Source of the DNA: Anthoceros angustus | Taxonomy: Eukaryota; Streptophyta; Anthocerotopsida; Anthocerotales; Anthocerotaceae | Assembly: GCA_010909165.1 (NCBI GenBank) | Contig: MU008163.1 | Span: 1,736,001-1,800,000, forward strand | Reading direction: 5' to 3' | DNA length: 64,000 nt | In this document: in pieces, positions 57,057 to 64,000 of the stretch | How the letters are laid out: every line of letters starts with the position of its first letter | Numbering within the stretch: the stretch's first letter is position 1 | Position numbers and translations under genes: made by a program | The notes under the pieces: model-generated | The model's input: the letters and a program-made list of their open reading frames with translations, nothing else | Database searches by the model: none | Told to the model about the DNA's origin: nothing

Positions 57057-58492
57057 GATGCGCGAGTATCCTTTACATTCTACGGACAATATGCTACGAT
57101 TCCAAACAGCCTTCTCCGGAAAGGTATGTCCGCATCGTTTTCGTCATATTGAACAGGACCGGGGGCGATGCGGCGCCGCCGCCGCCGCACCTCCCCTCCA
57201 TGTTGATGCGGCTCGCCCTCACTTCAGATATATGGGTTTGTAGGCGTGGCTTTCAATGCGGAAAATGAGGGCGCCGGCGCCCTCTCAGTAATGACTAACG
57301 TGGCGTTTTCGCAGCAATTGAAAGACATCAAGTCGACAAAACTCCCAGTGACTTCCAGATTTTATTTTCGAGATAAACAATTGGAAAGGGCTTGAAGACG
57401 GTAGCATTAGCGGACAAGGACCGGAGGAAGGTCTTGAGGTTTTCACAGTTCCATCAGAGAGCCGGTACAATACCAAATCGAAAGTCGTGATGTACAAGAT
57501 ATGCGTGGTTTTCTCGGGCAAGGCACTTCTCGTCATGGATGTGCCCCGAGGTTTTAACATTGGACCTATGGACAAGAGGGTGGATAAGCAATGATGGATT
57601 CTCTTCCAAAGCTTCGAGAAGACCACTAGCGAACCGAGGATGATTGTGATGCATGGAGTGGAGGAGGCACATTAGAGAATCAATGCGAAAGTGGAGCGAA
57701 AGGGGCTTGGTGTCGTATGGACAAGACAAACATGAACAATGACAGGGTGGATTTGAGACTGGAATACATAACTATCGGATGGGGTCTCAAGGATGGGAGC
57801 ACAAAGGATGAATGCAATGCTACCAAATGCTATGCATGGAACATTCAACAATGGAAGGTCTGTCATTGCTCACGACACAGTTGTCAAAAAACAGGTTTAC
57901 ATGTCACATGACAAGTTGGTGGTCTGCCCTTACCAGAGACCACTAGGGTTGATGACGAGACTTATTACAACCTTCTCCAAAGAGGGAGATTGGGTTCTGG
58001 ATGCATGCTCTGGGAGCGGCACAACTGTATTGGCAGCGTTACTTGCAGGAAGGAGTTGTATCGCCATCGAGGCTGACTTGAGATGTGCAGGTTATATTTC
58101 ACAAAGAATTCATGGATTTGAGGTGCTCCCAGATGCAGTTGAGGAGTTGAATTTTGAAGCCCACCGGAGAGGACTTGCACAGTTCTGGGCAAAGGAGGTT
58201 TGCATTAGCGAGAAGGACTCCTTGAAAGCACAAGTGGTTTCTTTGAGTGCCCGTCGGAATAAGAGCAGATGGCGATTTGTTGGAGGCTGGCCAACAAACA
58301 CTCGAGAATGTTTGGCAGTCTGGGGCAGATGGTAATGATGAAGACACAGATGGGAACGAGGACTCGAGGGCTTTGGTTGAAGTCGACACTTTCGATGAGG
58401 AAGAACTTGAGCGGATACGGAACTTGGCTGTAGTTTATGATTCGGTGTCAGCGCAAGCACCGGTTGAGTCACAAGTTAGCCCTGACGTGTAG
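57057..58492 (+). CDS. DNA amino-methyltransferase (N4/N6, bacterial type), terminal copy
   Basis: The last and most complete methyltransferase copy. The upstream exon pieces at 57.06-57.7 kb are frame-broken. In one frame they show KALLVMDVPRGFN, which may be a divergent motif IV (usually D/S-P-P-Y), but the reading frame there is ambiguous. The open frame 57793-58335 contains SHDKLVVCPYQRPLGLM, GDWVLDACSGSGTTVLAALL (motif I, 58000-58026) and AGRSCIAIEADLRCAGYI, the S-adenosylmethionine-binding end of the N4/N6 methyltransferase family. Having motif I after motif IV fits the beta-type order. A one-base shift near 58230 leads to the acidic tail RALVEVDTFDEEELERIRNL and a stop at 58492. Predicted to methylate adenine-N6 or cytosine-N4 in DNA. 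Confidence 0.72.
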
Positions 58493-59178
58493 ACGTTTGT
58501 AGTTGTGAACTATTGTCTGTGCTAGTGGTCAATTTTTGGCGGAACCTAAAACAGGGATGGTCTCCAACTGGCTTGCAGACAGACGTAACCATACCTAGTT
58601 TTGTTGTGTTATTACTAGGCCTTTTGTCAATGTGGAAATGGATCATCGCACAAAACAAACTACTTTTGACCAGGCGCCGGCGGTAGCCTTGACCCTTCCT
58701 TCTGGTTTTGTTGTTTCACAAACTGTGCATTCAGCTGTAGGAATCATTGTCCATGGTATGGGACACCCGGAAATCCAAAAAAACACGGTTTTGGGAACCA
58801 TGTGTTATCTGTGAAGGAGGTTTCGTTCAACCAGAAGGGGGTTCGGATATTCACCCCCTTCACTGAATACCATGTTAGAGATCAGAGAGAGCTCCCCATC
58901 TTCGCCTAAGCTAGGTACATAGTTGTCTCCTCTCGATCTTCTCCTCGTAGTTCACCTCTAGACACATTCACACTCTAGGCTCCTCCAGCCTCTAGGCTCC
59001 CACAGCCTGTAGGCACCCTAATCCTATCCTCATCAAGAGTGTGGCACCGCTGCTAGCGAAGAAAAATAGAATGTAAGAGAGGTGTAATATAAATGAAGAA
59101 GATAGAAAGATTTAAAGAGGTCTTACATTCATATGCTTCTTCTTCTGCAGATACATATAAATGAATGATGATGAATAA

Positions 59179-59330
59179 ATAGAAATAGGAATAGAAAAGA
59201 GTAAATAAAGATAATTGATTGTACATATTTTTAAATAGAAATAGAAAAGATTAAATAAAAATAATTGATTGTACATATTTTTAAATAGGAATAGAAAAGA
59301 GTAAATAAAGATAATTGATTGTACATATTT
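59179..59330. repeat. 50-bp AT-rich tandem repeat, three units
   Basis: aataattgattgtacatatt with the preceding aatagaaaagagtaaataaa recurs at steps of exactly 50 bases (gtacatattt at 59221, 59271, 59321). Confidence 0.92.
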
Positions 59331-59455
59331 TGTTGTGCTTTAGCAAATCTTAAATTAAGATATATTATTTTACTACATTGGGGTGATCAGTCCTTAATTA
59401 TGGTACCATATGCTTTATAATTTATTGTGCATTCTTTCTTATTTCACCTTCAATG

Positions 59456-59590
59456 GTATTTCTTATGCCACTTTTCGTGGTCTTTGATTACGCTACCTTT
59501 CTTGATCTTTGATTATGCCACCTTTCATGGTCTTTTATCATGCCACCTTTCGTGGTCTTCTATAATGCTACCTTTCGTGGTTTGCTACGA
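59456..59590. repeat. about 30-bp minisatellite (gccacctttcgtggtctt)
   Basis: Five diverged units of ttatgccacctttcgtggtc with a variable ttgat/tata spacer. Confidence 0.85.
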
Positions 59591-60968
59591 TATGGTCAAT
59601 AGATTATAATCTTAATAATACAATATCAACAACAATGCTCTAATTCTCTCCTTTGTATTCTTATCATGATGTTGATTTAGAGGTCTCTCTCTAAGAAGTC
59701 AATCTAAGTTAAGCTAATCAACCTAAGGTAAGAAGCCCTAAGCTAATTCAATTACATTCTAATGGATTTGATTTTCATATAGGGTAACAAAAAAACAATT
59801 CAAAAGATCACAACAAAGAACACATGATCTAATTGATAAGTCCAAGCTTATGTTTTTGCATTATGAATTACAAAATATGAAAATTGTGCATGCGAATTAG
59901 ATGTAAACATAATAACCACACAAGAATTTGCAAAAGGATGCTTAATTTCTAGTGAAAACTATCTATATAGCATCCTTGTAACTATTTCTTAACAGCACAG
60001 CTAACAATTAAGCTCCATGTTCCATGTGAAACTAATTTCACATTATGGTCCTCAATGACCTTTTCAAAATACTCACAATTTCTTGGTGATTTTCACATTT
60101 CATTCAATTATAATAATTTATTTCGCTGGAACCATCTTCACACATTGCTCTTTCAATTTAGTGACTCATTATGCGAATTATCATTTCAAATTCTTAAATT
60201 AGTGTGTAATATATCTCTTTAAAGCGCAGACTATCTAATTATTCAGACGTCGTAAATCAATGATCTCTTGAGTCATGAAATTTTATGATAAATTTATTAT
60301 AAAAGATTAAAGGTAGAAAGATTAGAGGTATAAGAAATAGATCGAGAAAGGTTTTCTCTTTTCAGAACTAAAACATATAAAGATTCTTTGGCCAAAATTA
60401 AAATAAATTGAAAATGTATGATATGGTGTAAATTACTACAAACAACTAAATGATATTAAAGAGAATAGATAATAAAGTAGATAAAGATAATTCTAAATTT
60501 ATATATTAAATTAGGTAATAAAAAAGTTTAAAAAGAACAAATTAGAAGTAAAAGAAAGAGGGTAGGGAAAGATTTTTTTATATTTTTCATGTTGTGAAAT
60601 CAGATAAAACCTTCAAGGACCACATCTAAGTACCAATCTAAGCGCAAAATGCTTAACAAAGGCGTTCTTATAAATGTGTATGTGCATTTGACCTAAGTCA
60701 TTTGAGCAACTTGCACTAAAGTTCCACTGACATCGCGCTATTGGCATGGGAATATGCCGGGCTCTTTGCTTGTGAACGGTTAGTTCGGAAGGATAGAGTA
60801 GGGGCGTGGATGCGAGAAATCTAGCAACATCTACAACAGGAAGCAAGCAGCGCGAAGTCGATCGCTCCATCCGTATTATCCGTAGTTAGAATTTTTCACC
60901 ACCACATGAAGCATGCAGATATTCAACATAATTATATTCGTAAAAAGGTAGAAGAAGGCGTTATCGAT

Positions 60969-61216
60969 CTTCAATATACTCCTACAAATTCTATGAAGAC
61001 GATGGTTTCACCAAAGCTCTTCCCTTAACAAAATTCTAGGAGTTTGTGCAACCAGCATTTACGTGCAATTCTTATGTCTGAACAATTTTCTACTTCAATA
61101 TACTCCTACAAATTCTATGAAGACGATGGTTTCACCAAAGCTCTTCCCTTAACAAAATTCTAGGAGTTTGTGCAACCAGTATTTACATGCAATTCTTATG
61201 TCTGAACAATTTTCTA
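60969..61216. repeat. 124-bp tandem duplication
   Basis: cttcaatatactcctacaaa at 60969 recurs at 61093, nearly identical through caattttctact. A 27-bp tandem (atgggttttttgctgttagt) follows at about 61328-61382. Confidence 0.9.
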
Positions 61217-61639
61217 CTTTTACATCCACGGAGGATTTCTCAACCAACGAATTTTAAGTCAAAAGGAGACTTACTGGCGTCATGAAGACTCATGAGCATG
61301 ACTTTTTTCTGTTGGCAGGTTTTTCCTAATGGGTTTTTTGCTGTTAGTTGATGAAATGGGTTTTTTGCTGTTAGTTGATGAAAATCACACACTTGGGTCC
61401 AAGAGTCTCTAAAGTTAATTATAATGAGAAGAGAAATTGTTGATAAAAGCTAGGTAGTTACAGGTTGTAATTAATGTAACCAATTAACTACTTAAATAAC
61501 TACCTAAGAAACTACTTATTACCATAAGAATCAATTAATAATTAATTCTAGGGATTTATAGGTGCCCTAATAATAGTGCCCTAAACAGGTAAAGAGGGGA
61601 GACTATTAGAAGAGCACAACTAATTTTAAGGGGAGAGGA

Positions 61640-61848
61640 TGTTAGAATAAGTACATTTTAGGGTTTATTGATTATTATGCGTACTGCCATATATAGACCT
61701 ATGGTATGCATGTAAGTGTTATACTAGATCTTTGCCCAAAAAAATAAGTGCTATATACTATATATACAGGTTCTCCACCATATACAAGGGTCTAGAACAC
61801 TGTGTTCGCTAAATCTAATCCTTGTCTTCTCAGTATCAACTCATATCA
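61640..61848 (+). mobile_element. possible LTR (209 bp) preceded by a polypurine tract
   Basis: aaggggagagga at 61628-61639 looks like a retrotransposon polypurine tract and is followed at once by tgttagaataag, a common plant LTR start. A terminal ca falls at 61847-61848 after TATA-rich sequence (ctatatactatatatac). No internal coding region or second LTR was found, so this is at most a 3' remnant about 550 bases upstream of the SKIP start codon. Confidence 0.4.
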
Positions 61849-61920
61849 CCGGAACCCTGAACGGAAGAATTGGTCGCTATAATTGGTCGCTATCGATTAC
61901 TCGGATCAGATCACAAATAA

Positions 61921-62224
61921 TTTTGTGAAAAATTTAATCACAAAATATAGCCGCATCCGAATGTGCCCAAGCACTCATATTGTCTTAGGTTCGTCATTTG
62001 GGGGTTAAACCAGTATTCATCATTACTTATTACTAGATTACCTGGGTAGTGACTATATATGAGTGGAACGCAAATGGTTTTGTGAAAAAACTGATCACAA
62101 AACACAGCAGCGTCCGCACGCCGAATGTGCCAAACACTCAAATGGACTTAGGGTCGTCAATTCAGGGATTAAACCAGCAGTCGTCGTTACTCGTTACTGG
62201 GTCACCTAGGTAGTGGCTATTACG
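61921..62224. repeat. 157-bp tandem duplication in the SKIP 5' region
   Basis: ttttgtgaaaaatttaatca at 61921 is matched by a diverged copy at 62078 (ttttgtgaaaaaactgatca). Both are followed by ccgaatgtgcc, a conserved ggttaaaccag-like string and acctgggtagtg/acctaggtagtg. A shorter gaacggaagaattggtcgct string occurs on each side (about 61,860 and 62,257). Confidence 0.85.
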
Positions 62225-62397
62225 TATGTTGGTATCGGTTTTCCCAACAGCCCTTGAACGGAAGAATTGGTCGCTAAGGAGCAGAGATTAGGTGTAGAGA
62301 ACTTTGGTGGTCTGTGACCTAGGGTTGTGGGAAACGAGTCTCGGCTGCGAGTGCTTGCGCTTGCCAAGCATTTTGAGCTGGTGGGCGCGCTGCGTAG

Positions 62398-64000
62398 ATG
62401 GTCGTGATGTCGGCGGTGGAGCTGCTGGGGCATCTGCCGGAGCCTAAGCACAAGGCGGCTCCGGCTTACGATGTCTCCGCGGATGCCTGGTTCAAGGAGC
62501 GGCTGGAGGTGGGCAAGCCGGGTTCAGGCACAGCTGCAATCCGGTTCAAGGAGCCCCCGCCATACGGGAAGAGGGCAGGCTTCGTGCCCCGCAGGGTTGA
62601 GGATTTTGGAGATGGAGGAGCGTTTCCTGAAGTGCATGTGGCGCAGTACCCGCTCAACATGGGCCGGAAACAGGAAAGGCCGGACAGCAAGATTCTTCCG
62701 GTCAGTGTGGATGCGGCGGGGAATATTGCGTTCGATGCTATTGTGAAGCAGGCGGAGAATGCATCCAAGACGGTGTTTTCGCAGCACCAGGATCTGGTGC
62801 CCAAGCTGCCTACTGAGGTGGACACGGGTAGACCTGGTGAGGAGGAAATGGCGGAGAGTACGGAGAGAACGAAGGCCGTGTTGGAGAAGATCGTGAGTGC
62901 CAGGTTGAGCGCTGCGCAGCCCAAGAGTTTGCCGTCTCATTCTACGGAGCCGGCTTACATCAAGTACACGCCGTCGCAGCAGTCGGCGGCGTTCAATTCT
63001 GGAGCTAAGGAGAGAGTGATCCGTATGGTGGAGATGCCCAAGGATCCCCTGGAGCCTCCCAAGTTCAAGCATAAGCGTGTGCCTAAAGCTTCTGGATCCC
63101 CTCCGGTGCCCGTTATGCACTCCCCGCCTCGGCCGGTGACTGTGAAGGATCAGCAGGATTGGAAGATCCCCCCTTGTATTTCTAACTGGAAGAATCCGAA
63201 AGGGTACACCATTCCGCTTGACAAGCGTTTGGCGGCAGATGGGAGGGGTTTGCAGGAAGTTCAGATTAATGATAACTTTGCTAAGTTTTCGGAGGCGCTA
63301 TATGTTGCAGAGCAGAAGGCTAGGGAAGCCGTGGAGATGAGATCGAAGATCCAGAGGGAGCTGATCCTGAAGGAGAAGGAGAAGAGGGAGCAGGAGCTCC
63401 GTATGCTGGCTCAGAGGGCTCGCATGGAAAGGGCAGGTGGTGGTGCAAGTGCTGGGGGGGATAGAGCTGGAGCGTCTGCTGGAGGCGGTGAAAGAGGGTT
63501 AGGTGTTAGTGGAGGAGCAGGGGATAGAGGTCATGGCGAAATGGATGGTGGAAGGGGAGGTCCTAGCAAGGAGGACCGGGTGAGGGAGACCAAGGAGGAA
63601 CGGGAAGAAAGGCAAAGGAGGGAGTCCATCAGGGAAGATAGGCGCAGAGAGAGGGAGAGGGAGAGGAGGTTGGAAGCTAAAGATGGCCCTGTCAGCAAGA
63701 AGAGCAAGCTCACCAGAGACAGGGACAGGGACGTCAGTGAAAAGGTTGCTCTTGGTATGGCACACGTTGCTGGAGGCGGTGAAGAGGTTATGTACGACCA
63801 GCGTCTGTTCAACCAGGAGCAGGGCATGGAGTCTGGCTTTGGGGCGGACGATTCCTACAATGTGTATGACAAGGGTTTGTTCTCGTCTCATACAGCTCTT
63901 GGAGGCCTTTACAGGCCTAGGAAAGATGCTGATAACGATGCTCCTGCCAACGATGAGCATCTCAAGACTGATAGGTTCAGAGCAGATAAAGGATTTGCAG
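62398..64000 (+). CDS. SKIP: SNW/SKI-interacting protein (SKIP), 5' part
   Basis: Open from ATG 62398 to the window edge (534 codons, no intron), so it is truncated on the right. The start MVVMSAVELLGHLPEPKHKA leads into AYDVSADAWFKERLEVG, KEPPPYGKRAGFVPR and EVHVAQYPLNMGRK. The SNW core follows with PPCISNWKNPKGYTIPLDKR (SNWKN at residues 262-266), then ALYVAEQKAREAVEMRSKIQ, an RE/RD-rich helical segment (EDRRRERERERRLEAK) and YDQRLFNQEQGMESGF, all in SKIP order. SKIP is a spliceosome component (NineTeen-complex associated) and transcription co-regulator; in plants it influences clock and stress-gene splicing. A second in-frame ATG at residue 4 is possible. Confidence 0.94.
   Translation, partial: MVVMSAVELLGHLPEPKHKAAPAYDVSADAWFKERLEVGKPGSGTAAIRFKEPPPYGKRAGFVPRRVEDFGDGGAFPEVHVAQYPLNMGRKQERPDSKILPVSVDAAGNIAFDAIVKQAENASKTVFSQHQDLVPKLPTEVDTGRPGEEEMAESTERTKAVLEKIVSARLSAAQPKSLPSHSTEPAYIKYTPSQQSAAFNSGAKERVIRMVEMPKDPLEPPKFKHKRVPKASGSPPVPVMHSPPRPVTVKDQQDWKIPPCISNWKNPKGYTIPLDKRLAADGRGLQEVQINDNFAKFSEALYVAEQKAREAVEMRSKIQRELILKEKEKREQELRMLAQRARMERAGGGASAGGDRAGASAGGGERGLGVSGGAGDRGHGEMDGGRGGPSKEDRVRETKEEREERQRRESIREDRRRERERERRLEAKDGPVSKKSKLTRDRDRDVSEKVALGMAHVAGGGEEVMYDQRLFNQEQGMESGFGADDSYNVYDKGLFSSHTALGGLYRPRKDADNDAPANDEHLKTDRFRADKGFA

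Larger units (their letters stand above)
58493..62397. other. AT-rich intergenic region upstream of SKIP
   Basis: Long AT-rich stretch with several tandem repeats (listed separately) and a possible LTR. No coding frame over 85 codons has a recognisable motif. The part nearest 62,397 must hold the SKIP promoter and 5' UTR, possibly with an intron. Confidence 0.55.

Noticed and set aside
55447-57626. Minus-strand frames of 90-190 codons repeated in each unit (KALEENPSLLIHPLVHRS)
   Set aside because: Mirror frames of the plus-strand methyltransferase exons. Their introns, motif I and ParB motifs all read on the plus strand.

Overview
This is nuclear DNA of a land plant. Genes are split by short (about 54-450 bp, mostly near 100 bp) GT-AG introns, and the conserved proteins are plant-like (importin-alpha, a zinc-knuckle DDB2, TMEM135-like, PRP18, SKIP). 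The compact genes, the intron size and the transposon protein families fit a non-seed plant such as a lycophyte; that placement is inference. I saw no rRNA, tRNA or CRISPR array.

Layout. 1-3.4 kb: GC-rich purine-biased repeat with a 1,556-bp direct duplication and a ccgga-rich minisatellite. 3.8-9.5 kb: a MULE transposase gene on the minus strand, split by a 3.5-kb GC-rich insertion. 10.4-14 kb: minus-strand coding-like fragments (coiled coil; an unidentified protein). 14.5-16.2 kb: cytochrome P450 pseudogene of the CYP86/CYP704 type. 18.3-24.9 kb: a segmental duplication carrying three copies of a three-exon gene for an 87-88-residue secreted protein that I do not recognise. 25.7-37.1 kb: a compact block of four intact housekeeping genes: importin-alpha (minus), then DDB2, a TMEM135-like protein and PRP18 (plus). 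38.5-40.7 kb: a tandem duplication. 40.7-48 kb: tandem, rearranged minus-strand copies of a DUF7869-type transposon protein. 49.4-58.5 kb: a plus-strand tandem cluster whose parts read, in order, as a basic/acidic region of weak BAH-like character, a ParB-like domain, a charged linker and a bacterial-type DNA amino-methyltransferase. 58.5-62.4 kb: AT-rich DNA with minisatellites and a possible LTR. 62.4-64 kb: the 5' part of SKIP/SNW1, running off the edge.

Two points stand out. First, the 49-58 kb cluster looks like a plant-resident ParB-methyltransferase fusion gene or element, broken up by tandem duplication. Second, repeat copies at 38-58 kb differ from each other almost entirely by small indels or changes at CAG/CTG (CWG) sites, with perfect identity between those sites. 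Such a pattern is expected if CHG-methylated repeats were miscalled and left unpolished in a long-read assembly. Many frameshifts in these repeats may therefore not be real. The housekeeping genes do not show this and their reading frames close exactly over 8-11 exons.
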